Positions 1-5,552 are shown, counted from the stretch's first letter. The stretch is 5,552 nucleotides of DNA from Ramlibacter sp. (GCA_014376915.1 JACMQP010000310.1:1-5552); one strand, 5' to 3'. Made by a program: numbers and translations. The notes: generated by a model from the sequence alone, not told the origin.

Positions 1-600
1 ATCGCCGGCTCGGGGGTGTCCGGATACATCGGCGGCGCGGCAATGACGTGGCACGCGCGGTTTGGCTATGCGGTGCTCACGCTGTTGTTGTTCCGTCTGG
101 TGTGGGGGCTGGTGGGCGGTCACTGGTCGCGCTTTTCCAGCTTCATCTACTCGCCGATCAGCGTCATCAACCATCTGCGGGGCAAGGCCCATCCCGACCA
201 CCTGATCGGCCACAACCCGCTGGGCGCCGGTTCAGTGTTCGCCATGTTGCTGTTCCTGCTGGCGCAGGTGGCGACCGGGTTGGTCGGAGACGATGAAATC
301 TCGTTCACCGGTCCGCTCAATCGGTTTGTCGCGAGCGCCCAGGGCCTGGCGGCCACCTGGTATCACAAGCGCGTCGGCCAGTGGCTGCTGCTGGCACTGG
401 TGCTGCTGCACATCGGCGCAGTGCTGTACTACCTGTTGCGGCGCAAGGACAACCTCATCAAGCCGATGATCGAAGGCGACAAAGTGCTGGAGCGTGCCGC
501 GCCCGAATCCCGCGACACGGCCGGCACCCGGCTGCTGGCAGCGGCGGTGCTGGCGGCGTGTGGCATGGCGGTGGCCTGGCTGGTCAGCCTGGGCGGGTAA
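1..600 (+). CDS. Cytochrome b561-family membrane protein (5' end missing)
   Basis: The frame is open from base 1 to the TAA at 598-600 (199 residues), so the gene runs off the left edge and the GTG at 16 is probably internal. The protein resembles the di-haem, Ni/Fe-hydrogenase b-type/CybB family, integral inner-membrane proteins that pass electrons between a quinone and a partner protein. Visible from base 1: TWHARFGY at residues 16-23 leading into a membrane helix (about 20-38), a second helix near 74-95, WYHK at 120-123 followed by a helix at about 126-146 containing LLHIGAVLYY, and an extra hydrophobic segment at 178-196. H18, H122 and H137 are candidate haem ligands. The family's first helix, with another ligand, should lie upstream of the window. 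A charged cytoplasmic-looking stretch (RRKDNLIKPMIEGDK) precedes the last helix. The family call is firm; the electron partner is unknown. Confidence 0.85.
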   Translation: MAGSGVSGYIGGAAMTWHARFGYAVLTLLLFRLVWGLVGGHWSRFSSFIYSPISVINHLRGKAHPDHLIGHNPLGAGSVFAMLLFLLAQVATGLVGDDEISFTGPLNRFVASAQGLAATWYHKRVGQWLLLALVLLHIGAVLYYLLRRKDNLIKPMIEGDKVLERAAPESRDTAGTRLLAAAVLAACGMAVAWLVSLGG

Positions 601-606
601 CCGGCC

Positions 607-626
607 CCCCGGAAGGTGTTCCTGGG
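607..626 (+). other. Small hairpin after the cytochrome gene
   Basis: Seven bases after the cytochrome stop codon, CCC (607-609) and GGAA (611-614) can pair with TTCC (619-622) and GGG (624-626) around a GGTG loop, with one C/T mismatch. It has no T-tract, so it is not a standard intrinsic terminator. It may only slow or protect the 3' end of the cytochrome transcript. Confidence 0.2.
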
Positions 627-629
627 CAA

Positions 630-664
630 CGGTGGAAAGGGCTAGACTGGCATGCTTTCCACCG
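630..664. repeat. Perfect 10-bp inverted repeat, possible operator or hairpin
   Basis: CGGTGGAAAG at 630-639 is repeated as its exact reverse complement CTTTCCACCG at 655-664, separated by 15 bp. It fills much of the 71-bp gap between the cytochrome b561 and acetyltransferase genes and ends 7 bp before the acetyltransferase ATG. The spacer contains TAGACT (643-648), which resembles a -10 box; the best -35 match 17-18 bp upstream (TTCCTG, 619-624) is poor. As RNA it would form a 10-bp stem with a 15-nt loop, but no T-run follows, so it does not look like an intrinsic terminator. It could be an operator around a promoter, or an RNA structure that controls access to the acetyltransferase start. 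The repeat is certain; its function is inference. Confidence 0.6.
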
Positions 665-671
665 CCATGGC

Positions 672-1193
672 ATGAGCTTGCAAGCCTCTCTGATTCCGCA
701 GATCGCCCTGTTTTCGCCCACCTCCCCAGCCGACCTGGAACCGGTCCGCGTCATCTTCCGTGAATACGCGCAGGGCCTGGGAGTGGACCTGTGGTTCCAG
801 GACTTCGAAACCGAACTGGCTACGCTGCCAGGCGAATACGCGCAGCCGCGCGGCACATTGCTGCTGGCCACGGTCAACGGCCAGCTCGCCGGTTGTTGCG
901 GTCTGCGCCCGATGGACGCGGCGGACTATCCGAATGCAGCGGAGATGAAGCGTTTGTATGTGCGCAAGGCGTTCCGCGGGCTGGGTCTAGGCCGGCGGCT
1001 GGCCGAAACAGTGTTGGATGCCGCGCGCCAGGCCGGCTACGCCTGCGTCCTGCTGGACACGCTGGACAACATGGAAGCGGCACGGACGCTCTATGAGGAT
1101 TTGGGATTCGAAGACATCCCGCCTTATTATCACAACCCGCTTGCGGGCGCCCACTACCTCAAGGCCGACCTCGAACGGCCGACTAGCTGGTAG
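672..1193 (+). CDS. GNAT-family N-acetyltransferase
   Basis: A single-domain GNAT acyltransferase of 173 residues, expected to move an acetyl group from acetyl-CoA to an amine on an unknown small molecule or protein in the cytoplasm. The acetyl-CoA binding motif A is clear: MKRLYVRKAFRGLGLGRRL, with the R-x-x-G-x-G pyrophosphate loop at residues 102-107. Before it, GTLLLATVNGQLAGCCGLRP (61-80) forms the expected paired beta strands. After it, LLDTLDNMEAARTLYEDLGF (128-147) matches motif B, with Y141 where many members have the general-acid tyrosine. The ending PYYHNPLAGAHYLKADL is typical of a bacterial subgroup with the 'EYA..LGVDL' start. I chose the ATG at 672 because the family's N-terminal region begins shortly after it, but no Shine-Dalgarno is visible and an inverted repeat ends 7 bp upstream. 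A start at TTG 678 or another codon is possible. It converges on the peroxiredoxin gene. Confidence 0.88.
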   Translation: MSLQASLIPQIALFSPTSPADLEPVRVIFREYAQGLGVDLWFQDFETELATLPGEYAQPRGTLLLATVNGQLAGCCGLRPMDAADYPNAAEMKRLYVRKAFRGLGLGRRLAETVLDAARQAGYACVLLDTLDNMEAARTLYEDLGFEDIPPYYHNPLAGAHYLKADLERPTSW

Positions 1194-1210
1194 CTCAGAG
1201 CGCCGTACCG

Positions 1211-1717
1211 TCAGCCTTTGGCCTGGCCCAACAACGTGCCGGCGTCGCTGACTTCAAACTTGCCGGGCGCGTCCACGTTCAGTGTCGTCACCTTGCCGTC
1301 CTTGACCAGCATCGAATAACGCGTGCTGCGCACTCCCATGCCGCGGGCGCTCAGATCCAGCGTGAGGCCGAGGGCCCTGGCGAAATCCGCGCTGCCATCG
1401 GCCAGCATGCGGATCTTGCCAGCGGTCTTCTGCTCGCGTCCCCAAGCGCCCATGACAAAGGCGTCATTGACGCTCACGCACCAGATTTCGTCGACGCCGG
1501 CGGCCTTGAACTCGTGCGCATTTTCAACGAAGCCCGGCACGTGCTTGGCCGAGCAGGTCGGGGTAAAGGCGCCGGGCAGGGCGAGGATGGCAATTGTCTT
1601 GCCGGCCGAGGCCTTGGCGACATCGACCGGGTTGGGGCCGATGCTGCAGCCGTTCCCTTCGACCTCCGAATACTCCATCAGCGTGGCTGCGGGAAGGGCG
1701 TCGCCGACTTTGATCAT
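1211..1717 (-). CDS. Peroxiredoxin, Prx5/PrxII type (thiol peroxidase)
   Basis: A cytoplasmic thiol peroxidase of 168 residues that reduces hydrogen peroxide and organic hydroperoxides. The signature LPGAFTPTCS (47-56) carries the peroxidatic cysteine C55, with T52 as the usual catalytic partner and R130 (GVRSTRYS) as the conserved arginine. C80 in IWCVSVND lies 25 residues after C55, the spacing known for the resolving cysteine of atypical 2-Cys PrxII enzymes, so an internal disulfide reduced by glutaredoxin or thioredoxin is likely. C24 is a third cysteine of unknown role. No C-terminal glutaredoxin domain is present, unlike the fused enzymes of some bacteria. The start is set by GGAG (1724-1727) six bases before the ATG at 1715-1717. 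A longer open frame back to 1783 would translate through the terminator hairpin and is rejected. It follows rpsQ in the same direction but lies just beyond the operon terminator. Confidence 0.93.
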   Translation of the reverse strand: MIKVGDALPAATLMEYSEVEGNGCSIGPNPVDVAKASAGKTIAILALPGAFTPTCSAKHVPGFVENAHEFKAAGVDEIWCVSVNDAFVMGAWGREQKTAGKIRMLADGSADFARALGLTLDLSARGMGVRSTRYSMLVKDGKVTTLNVDAPGKFEVSDAGTLLGQAKG

Positions 1718-1723
1718 GTGTGT

Positions 1724-1727
1724 CTCC
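1724..1727 (-). promoter_or_regulatory. Ribosome binding site of the peroxiredoxin gene
   Basis: GGAG on the minus strand, six bases before ATG 1717. It fixes the start codon. It follows the terminator T-run (TTTTTCTTTTT, 1728-1738) without any gap, so any mRNA carrying this site and starting upstream must also carry the terminator hairpin. Confidence 0.8.
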
Positions 1728-1761
1728 AAAAAGAAAAACGACCCACATTGTGGGCCGTTTT
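1728..1761 (-). terminator. Intrinsic terminator of the S10 operon
   Basis: Read on the minus strand, AAAACGGCCCAC (1761-1750) pairs with GTGGGTCGTTTT (1746-1735) around a 3-nt AAT loop, with one G-U pair, giving a 12-bp stem. The T-run continues as TTTTTCTTTTT to 1728. The stem starts 22 bases after the rpsQ stop codon. On the plus strand the G-U becomes an A/C mismatch and the trailing T-run is only four bases, so the signal is mainly for minus-strand transcription. Readthrough would feed the peroxiredoxin gene. Confidence 0.9.
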
Positions 1762-1783
1762 CGATTGGGGTGCAGAGCAGCAA

Positions 1784-2053
1784 TTAAACCGCGGCTGCCT
1801 TCTCGACCAGGCGGGTCGCGACCCAGTTCTTGGTCTTGGAGATCGGACGGCTCTCGGTGATCTCGATCACGTCGCCGGTGTGGTACTCGCCCTTTTCGTC
1901 ATGGGCGTGGTACTTGCTCGACTTGGCAACGATCTTGCCGTACAGCGCGTGCTTCACACGGCGTTCGATCAGGACCGTCACGGTCTTGGTGCGCTTGTCA
2001 CTCACAACCTTGCCGATCAAGGTGCGCTTGAGGGATTTTCTGGCTTCCGTCAT
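1784..2053 (-). CDS. rpsQ: 30S ribosomal protein S17
   Basis: S17 is a primary binding protein of the small subunit that contacts 16S rRNA in the 5' and central domains. The 89-residue product has the OB-fold pattern of the family and the signature [18 protein letters not shown] at 60-77. An early basic stretch ([21 protein letters not shown], residues 5-25) matches the rRNA-binding first strands. The start ATG is preceded by AAGGAAG, whose first bases belong to the rpmC stop codon nine bases upstream. It is the last gene of the S10 operon here: the intrinsic terminator begins 22 bp after its TAA. The rplN gene, which often comes next in proteobacteria, is not downstream within this window. 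Confidence 0.98.
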   Translation of the reverse strand: MTEARKSLKRTLIGKVVSDKRTKTVTVLIERRVKHALYGKIVAKSSKYHAHDEKGEYHTGDVIEITESRPISKTKNWVATRLVEKAAAV

Positions 2054-2062
2054 GGTGCTTCC

Positions 2063-2290
2063 TTACTTGGCCGGGTTCTTGGTGGCGCCTTGCGTTGCCG
2101 ACTCAGCCTGCTTCTGGGCGAGGATGGTCTTGGCGCGGGCGATGTCGCGGCGCGTGACGCGCAGCGTGCCGGTGTTGGTGAGTTGTTGCGTGGCCTTCTG
2201 CATGCGCAGGCCGAAGTGGGCCTTTTGCAGCTCCTTGACTTCGTTCTGGATGCCGGCGACGTCTTTCTTGCGCAGTTCAGTAGCTTTCAT
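2063..2290 (-). CDS. rpmC: 50S ribosomal protein L29 with extended C-terminus
   Basis: L29 is a small two-helix protein near the exit of the peptide tunnel, beside L23, and helps form the docking area for nascent-chain factors. [10 protein letters not shown] at the N-terminus, the L..LR.Q.A..QL.NT motif around residues 23-40 and the RR.IAR..T.L helix (47-58) are diagnostic. At 75 residues it is about a dozen longer than the 63 of E. coli. The extra residues are a polar, low-complexity tail ([15 protein letters not shown]), probably disordered. AGGAG (2300-2304) lies nine bases before the chosen ATG. An earlier ATG at 2296-2298 is only one base from that site and stops after three codons, its TGA overlapping the real start, so it is unlikely to be the gene start. 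Confidence 0.97.
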   Translation of the reverse strand: MKATELRKKDVAGIQNEVKELQKAHFGLRMQKATQQLTNTGTLRVTRRDIARAKTILAQKQAESATQGATKNPAK

Positions 2291-2307
2291 TTCTTCATTC
2301 TCCTGAA

Positions 2308-2724
2308 TTACGAGCCGATCATGCGGCTGACGAACGTGGTGCGCAGCGGCAACTTGGCAGCTGCCAGACGGAACGCCTCGCGGGCGAGTTCTTCGGGCAC
2401 GCCGACGATCTCGAACACGACCTTGCCCGGCTGGATTTCGGCCACGTAGTACTCGGGGTTGCCCTTGCCATTACCCATCCGCACTTCGGCAGGCTTATGG
2501 GAAATCGGCTTGTCGGGGAATACACGGATCCAGATCCGGCCGCCACGCTTGACGTGACGTGAAATCGCGCGGCGCGCGGCTTCGATCTGGCGAGCCGTCA
2601 GACGGCCACGGTCCGTGCACTTCAGGCCGAAGTCACCGAAGGCCACCGAGTTGCCCCGGGTGGCGATGCCGGTGTTACGGCCCTTCTGCTCTTTGCGGTA
2701 TTTGCGACGAGCGGGTTGCAGCAT
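2308..2724 (-). CDS. rplP: 50S ribosomal protein L16
   Basis: L16 binds 23S rRNA next to the A-site tRNA and the peptidyl transferase centre and is needed late in 50S assembly. The 138 residues match the family over their whole length: [17 protein letters not shown] at the start, [15 protein letters not shown] (40-54), [13 protein letters not shown] (63-75) and the AVRMG-like loop [16 protein letters not shown] (80-95). R82 is the counterpart of E. coli R81, the arginine hydroxylated by the YcfD oxygenase; whether this organism modifies it cannot be seen. The ATG lies only two bases after the rpsC stop codon, and its Shine-Dalgarno AAAGGAG is written inside the last codons of rpsC. Translation of the two genes is therefore probably coupled. 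Confidence 0.98.
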   Translation of the reverse strand: MLQPARRKYRKEQKGRNTGIATRGNSVAFGDFGLKCTDRGRLTARQIEAARRAISRHVKRGGRIWIRVFPDKPISHKPAEVRMGNGKGNPEYYVAEIQPGKVVFEIVGVPEELAREAFRLAAAKLPLRTTFVSRMIGS

Positions 2725-2726
2725 GT

Positions 2727-3632
2727 TTATTCTCCTTTACCGTCAGCCGCGGGAGCGGCTGGCGTGGCTGCCTTGCGGACACGCTTAACGGTAGCTTTCG
2801 GTGCTTCTGCACCTGGGGTTGCTTCGGCGGGCTTGTCGCTGCCGTCGGCCGGCGCAACATTGCCCGCGCCAGCTGCGGGACGGCGGGGAGCGGCACCACG
2901 GCGGTCACCCGTCGGGCGGTCGCCCGGGCGGGCATCGCGACGCGGACCGCGCGGACGGCGTTCGTCGTCGGGACGCGGGGTATCCACTGCCGGCGCATCA
3001 TTGCGCCCGAGCGTGTCGCCCTTGTAGACCCAGACCTTCACTCCGATCACTCCGTAAGTGGTCTTGGCTTCCGAGAAACCATAGTCGATGTCCGCGCGCA
3101 GGGTGTGAAGCGGCACGCGCCCTTCGCGATACCACTCGCAGCGCGCAATTTCGATGCCGTTGAGGCGGCCCGACGACATGATCTTGATGCCCTGGGCGCC
3201 CAGGCGCATCGCGTTCTGCATGGCTCGCTTCATGGCCCGGCGGAACATGATGCGCTTTTCCAGCTGCTGGGTGATGCTGTCGGCGATCAGCTTGGCATCG
3301 ATCTCGGGCTTGCGCACTTCCTCGATATTCACTGCGACCGGCACGCCCAGGCGCTTGCCCAGTTCTTTCTTGAGCGCTTCGATGTCTTCACCCTTCTTGC
3401 CGATCACCACGCCCGGACGGGCCGAGAAGATGGTGATGCGGGCATTCTTGGCGGGACGCTCGATCAGGATACGCGACACGGCCGCATTCTTGAGCTTGGT
3501 CTTGAGGTACTCGCGTACCTTGATGTCTTCGGCCAGCATCCCGGCGAAGTCACGGTTATTGGCATACCAGCGGCTGGCCCAGTTGCGGCTCACCGACAGG
3601 CGAAAGCCGGTTGGGTGGATTTTTTGTCCCAT
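2727..3632 (-). CDS. rpsC: 30S ribosomal protein S3 with long low-complexity tail
   Basis: S3 sits at the mRNA entry channel on the head of the small subunit and contributes to mRNA helicase activity. Residues 1-210 follow the family closely: [14 protein letters not shown] start, the KH domain with its GXXG loop [10 protein letters not shown] (75-84), and the C-terminal domain with [23 protein letters not shown] (142-164) and [12 protein letters not shown] (195-206). R131, R132 and K135 fall in the conserved basic patch (RRAMKRAM) near the mRNA entry. Total length is 301 residues against 233 in E. coli. The surplus is a tail of about 91 residues (211-301): first arginine-, proline- and aspartate-rich, then alanine- and proline-rich, ending in [15 protein letters not shown] sequence. 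The start has only a weak Shine-Dalgarno (CAGGCAAG) in the 16-bp gap after rplV. Confidence 0.97.
   Translation of the reverse strand: MGQKIHPTGFRLSVSRNWASRWYANNRDFAGMLAEDIKVREYLKTKLKNAAVSRILIERPAKNARITIFSARPGVVIGKKGEDIEALKKELGKRLGVPVAVNIEEVRKPEIDAKLIADSITQQLEKRIMFRRAMKRAMQNAMRLGAQGIKIMSSGRLNGIEIARCEWYREGRVPLHTLRADIDYGFSEAKTTYGVIGVKVWVYKGDTLGRNDAPAVDTPRPDDERRPRGPRRDARPGDRPTGDRRGAAPRRPAAGAGNVAPADGSDKPAEATPGAEAPKATVKRVRKAATPAAPAADGKGE
2730..3002 (-). other. Coding region of the S3 C-terminal tail
   Basis: These codons give residues 211-301 of S3. The first half is rich in Arg, Pro, Asp and Gly with repeated RRP/RPRG/DRP-type patches; the second half is dominated by Ala and Pro with scattered Lys, Asp and Glu. 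There are no hydrophobic core positions, so it is predicted to be disordered. Long S3 tails are known in Burkholderiales, but the length varies and no function is established to my knowledge. Confidence 0.7.
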
Positions 3633-3648
3633 TTTTCTTGCCTGACTG

Positions 3649-3978
3649 TTAGTTGCCGACGGTCAAGTACACGTGGCACGTGGGCTTGACGATGCGATTG
3701 CCGCGGCCTTTGGCGCGCGCGGTGAAACGCTTGAGCGACGCGCCCTGCTCGACGTAGATGGTCTTGACCTTCAGTTCGTCGATGTCGGCGCCGTCGTTGT
3801 GTTCGGCATTGGCGATCGCGGACTCAAGAACCTTCTTGATGATCACGGCCGCTTTCTTCTGGGTGAATTCCAGGACGTTGAGGGCCTGATCCACCTTTTT
3901 GCCGCGGATCAGATCGGCGACGAGCCGGCCCTTGTCGACCGACAGACGGACACCCCTGAGGACTGCACGTGTTTCCAT
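3649..3978 (-). CDS. rplV: 50S ribosomal protein L22
   Basis: L22 contacts all domains of 23S rRNA and its long beta-hairpin lines the exit tunnel at the constriction, opposite L4. The 109-residue product has the expected globular part ([28 protein letters not shown], residues 11-38; [13 protein letters not shown], 49-61) and the hairpin with basic tip ([20 protein letters not shown], 77-96), ending in the family's PTCHVYLTV. Changes in this hairpin give macrolide resistance in other bacteria; the loop shows no obvious insertion or deletion. The ATG is nine bases after the rpsS stop codon, and TAAGGAAAG combines that stop with the Shine-Dalgarno. Confidence 0.98.
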   Translation of the reverse strand: METRAVLRGVRLSVDKGRLVADLIRGKKVDQALNVLEFTQKKAAVIIKKVLESAIANAEHNDGADIDELKVKTIYVEQGASLKRFTARAKGRGNRIVKPTCHVYLTVGN

Positions 3979-3987
3979 GGTCTTTCC

Positions 3988-4266
3988 TTATTTCTTCTGG
4001 ACTTTTTTGTCCGCCGGGTGACCCTTGAAGGTGCGCGTCAGGGCGAATTCGCCGAGCTTGTGGCCCACCATCTGGTCGGTGATGTAGACCGGCACGTGCT
4101 GCTTGCCGTTGTGCACGGCGATCGTCAGCCCGATGAATTCGGGCAGGATCATGGAGCGGCGCGACCAGGTCTTGATCGGTTTCTTGTCCTTGGTCGTCAC
4201 GGCCCGGTCGGCCTTGGCCACCAGGTGGTGGTCAACGAAGGGACCCTTTTTGAGTGAGCGAGTCAT
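3988..4266 (-). CDS. rpsS: 30S ribosomal protein S19
   Basis: S19 lies on the head of the 30S subunit, forms a pair with S13 and contacts the A-site finger and tRNA region. The 92 residues are a full-length match: [15 protein letters not shown] at the start, [33 protein letters not shown] (31-63), and the signature [20 protein letters not shown] (64-83), followed by a basic tail. Nine bases separate its ATG from the rplB stop codon, with TAAGGG serving as both stop and Shine-Dalgarno. Confidence 0.98.
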   Translation of the reverse strand: MTRSLKKGPFVDHHLVAKADRAVTTKDKKPIKTWSRRSMILPEFIGLTIAVHNGKQHVPVYITDQMVGHKLGEFALTRTFKGHPADKKVQKK

Positions 4267-4275
4267 TGGCTACCC

Positions 4276-5100
4276 TTACTTCTTGCGACGCGACACGATC
4301 ATGACCTGCGTGCGCTTGTTGTTGCGGGTCCTGTAACCCTTGGTCAGATTGCCCCACGGGTCGACAGGGTGGCGGCCTTCGCCGGTCTTGCCTTCGCCGC
4401 CACCGTGAGGGTGGTCGACCGGGTTCATCACCACGCCGCGCACGGTCGGGCGGATGCCCATCCAGCGCTTGACGCCGGCCTTGCCGAGCTGGCGCAGGCT
4501 GTGTTCTTCGTTGGCGACTTCACCGATGGTCGCGCGGCACTCGATGTGGATCCGGCGGACCTCACCCGAGCGCATGCGGACCTGGGCGTAGGTGCCTTCG
4601 CGCGCCAGCAGGGTCGCGGAGGTACCGGCCGAGCGGGCGATCTGGGCGCCCTTGCCGGGCTTGAGTTCGATGCAGTGGATCGTGGAGCCGACCGGGATGT
4701 TGCGCACCGGCAGGGTGTTGCCGGCCCGGATCGGGGCCTCGGCGCCAGACAGCAGCGACGCGCCGACTTCCAGGCCACGCGGGGCGATGATGTAGCGACG
4801 TTCGCCGTCGGCATAGCACACCAGTGCGATGTGGGCCGTGCGGTTCGGGTCGTACTCAATGCGCTCCACCTTGGCCGGGATGCCGTCCTTGTTGCGAACG
4901 AAGTCGACAACGCGGTAATGATGCTTGTGACCACCGCCCTTGTGACGGGTGGTGATGTGGCCGTTGTTGTTGCGGCCCGACTTCTGGAACTGGGGCTCCA
5001 GCAGCGGTGCATAGGGCTCACCCTTGTGGAGGTGGTCCCGCGAGATCTTCACCATGCCGCGCTGGCCTGGTGAAGTGGGTTTCATCTTGATGACTGTCAT
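4276..5100 (-). CDS. rplB: 50S ribosomal protein L2
   Basis: L2 is a primary 23S rRNA binding protein needed for subunit association and peptidyl transferase function. The 274-residue product is full length. It has the N-terminal [13 protein letters not shown], the loop [26 protein letters not shown] (42-67), the OB- and SH3-like middle part, and the diagnostic [13 protein letters not shown] at 225-237. H230 corresponds to the E. coli histidine usually numbered 229, which is important for activity. The basic end [21 protein letters not shown] is also typical. Unlike its neighbours, the gene has no Shine-Dalgarno in the 14 bases between the rplW stop and its ATG. The nearest purine run (AGGGGAGG) is inside the rplW end, about 22 bases upstream, so re-initiation by ribosomes finishing rplW is likely. 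Confidence 0.98.
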   Translation of the reverse strand: MTVIKMKPTSPGQRGMVKISRDHLHKGEPYAPLLEPQFQKSGRNNNGHITTRHKGGGHKHHYRVVDFVRNKDGIPAKVERIEYDPNRTAHIALVCYADGERRYIIAPRGLEVGASLLSGAEAPIRAGNTLPVRNIPVGSTIHCIELKPGKGAQIARSAGTSATLLAREGTYAQVRMRSGEVRRIHIECRATIGEVANEEHSLRQLGKAGVKRWMGIRPTVRGVVMNPVDHPHGGGEGKTGEGRHPVDPWGNLTKGYRTRNNKRTQVMIVSRRKK

Positions 5101-5111
5101 GATGTATTGCG

Positions 5112-5121
5112 CGCTTAAGCG
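5112..5121. repeat. 10-bp palindrome at the rplW stop codon
   Basis: CGCTTAAGCG is a perfect palindrome covering the rplW TAA and the bases next to it, inside the gap before rplB. As RNA only a three-pair stem with a TTAA loop can form, so a structural role is doubtful. It may be chance, but it lies between rplB and the only nearby Shine-Dalgarno-like run. Confidence 0.35.
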
Positions 5122-5432
5122 GCCTCCCCTGCGAGGTTCAGCTCTTGGCCCGGCTTCAGCGTCACATAGGCCTTGCGAATGTTGTCGCGGCGGCCGATGG
5201 ACTTGCCAAAGCGCTTGGTCTTGCCCTTGATGTTGACCACGGAAACGCCCTTAACCTCGACCTTGAACATCAGTTCAACGGCGGCCTTTATTTCCGGCTT
5301 GGTGGCGTTCTGCAGCACCTTGAACGTGATGGCATTGCTCTTGTCCGCGATCATCGTGGCCTTCTCGGACACGATGGGAGCGACCAGCACCTGCATCAGG
5401 CGTCCTTCGTCGTATTTCGTCGGGGTGCTCAT
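5115..5432 (-). CDS. rplW: 50S ribosomal protein L23
   Basis: L23 is located at the exit of the peptide tunnel and is the docking point for trigger factor and the signal recognition particle. The 105 residues cover the family fully: [11 protein letters not shown] (16-26), in which E23 matches the E. coli E18 used for trigger factor contact, then the central [41 protein letters not shown] (44-84) and AYVTLKPGQ (88-96). The chosen ATG overlaps the rplD stop as ATGA and has AAGGAG eight bases upstream within rplD. A second ATG at residue 13 (MQVLVAP) would give a shorter form but lacks the better site. Translation is probably coupled to rplD. Confidence 0.97.
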   Translation of the reverse strand: MSTPTKYDEGRLMQVLVAPIVSEKATMIADKSNAITFKVLQNATKPEIKAAVELMFKVEVKGVSVVNIKGKTKRFGKSIGRRDNIRKAYVTLKPGQELNLAGEAA

Positions 5433-5552
5433 GCGAACATCTCCTTGAGCTTGTCGACGGCGCCCTTGGTGACCAGCACCTTCTTGTAGTGCACCAGCGA
5501 CAGCGGATCGGCGTAACGTGGCTCGACGATGAGCACGTTGACGAGGTTGCGC
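5429..5552 (-). CDS. rplD: 50S ribosomal protein L4, C-terminal end only
   Basis: The last 40 residues and the TGA stop of L4 are present; the rest lies beyond the right edge. The sequence [40 protein letters not shown] matches the C-terminal end of L4, which folds on the outer globular part of the protein. L4 also helps line the exit tunnel, and in E. coli it represses its own operon, but the parts responsible and the operon leader are outside this window. Its final codons contain the Shine-Dalgarno of rplW and its stop overlaps the rplW start by four bases. Identity follows from the sequence and from its place in the S10 operon order. Confidence 0.95.
   Translation of the reverse strand, partial: RNLVNVLIVEPRYADPLSLVHYKKVLVTKGAVDKLKEMFA

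Noticed and set aside
381..671. N-terminal extension of the acetyltransferase frame back to 381
   Set aside because: This part overlaps the cytochrome b561 coding region in another frame and adds Arg/Ala/Gly-rich sequence with no match to the GNAT fold.
1194..1210. Bidirectional terminator between the convergent acetyltransferase and peroxiredoxin genes
   Set aside because: The 17-bp gap and its edges show only stems of three or four pairs and no T-run in either direction.
1718..1783. Possible 22-residue N-terminal extension of the peroxiredoxin
   Set aside because: The extension would be encoded by the terminator hairpin and T-run (yielding FFFL), while a good GGAG lies before ATG 1717, where the family's normal N-terminus begins.
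1514..2449. Plus-strand open frame (311 codons) opposite the peroxiredoxin, rpsQ, rpmC and part of rplP
   Set aside because: It spans four genes and a terminator on the other strand and shows no family features, so it is a shadow of the coding strand.
2559..3689. Long plus-strand open frame (376 codons) opposite rpsC and rplP
   Set aside because: It is antisense to two unmistakable ribosomal protein genes, is Arg/Ala/Gly-rich nonsense in composition and has no recognisable domain. High GC makes such open frames common.
3673..4257. Plus-strand open frame opposite rplV and rpsS
   Set aside because: It mirrors codons of L22 and S19 on the opposite strand and crosses their junction; no ribosome binding site or domain.
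4369..5073. Plus-strand open frame opposite rplB
   Set aside because: It lies wholly inside the rplB gene on the other strand and is explained by its codon bias.

Overview
The window is GC-rich bacterial chromosome, most likely from a betaproteobacterium of the Burkholderiales. This placement rests on my recognition of the ribosomal protein sequences: the L4 and L23 ends, the long S3 tail and the extended L29 all look like that group. It was not tested by alignment. 

The right two thirds (about 1784-5552, all on the minus strand) is the distal part of the S10 ribosomal protein operon. In transcription order it holds rplD (3' end only), rplW, rplB, rpsS, rplV, rpsC, rplP, rpmC and rpsQ. Genes are separated by -4 to +17 bp, and at several junctions the stop codon of one gene is part of the Shine-Dalgarno sequence of the next. 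These proteins build the L2/L4/L16/L22/L23/L29 parts of the large subunit (peptidyl transferase surroundings and exit tunnel) and the S3/S17/S19 parts of the small subunit. 

The operon ends at a strong intrinsic terminator (about 1728-1761, minus strand). It is not followed by rplN and the spc genes. Instead, directly after the terminator and in the same direction, comes a Prx5/PrxII-type thiol peroxidase whose ribosome binding site touches the terminator U-tract. 

The left third has two plus-strand genes: the 3' part of a membrane cytochrome b561-family gene (running off the left edge) and a GNAT N-acetyltransferase that converges on the peroxiredoxin gene with 17 bp between the stops. A perfect 10-bp inverted repeat with a 15-bp spacer lies between the cytochrome and acetyltransferase genes. 

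No tRNA, rRNA, CRISPR, insertion sequence or phage feature was seen, and no gap between genes exceeds 71 bp. I see no undescribed multi-gene system. The points worth checking are the terminator/peroxiredoxin junction, the inverted repeat, the missing Shine-Dalgarno of rplB and the 91-residue low-complexity tail of S3.
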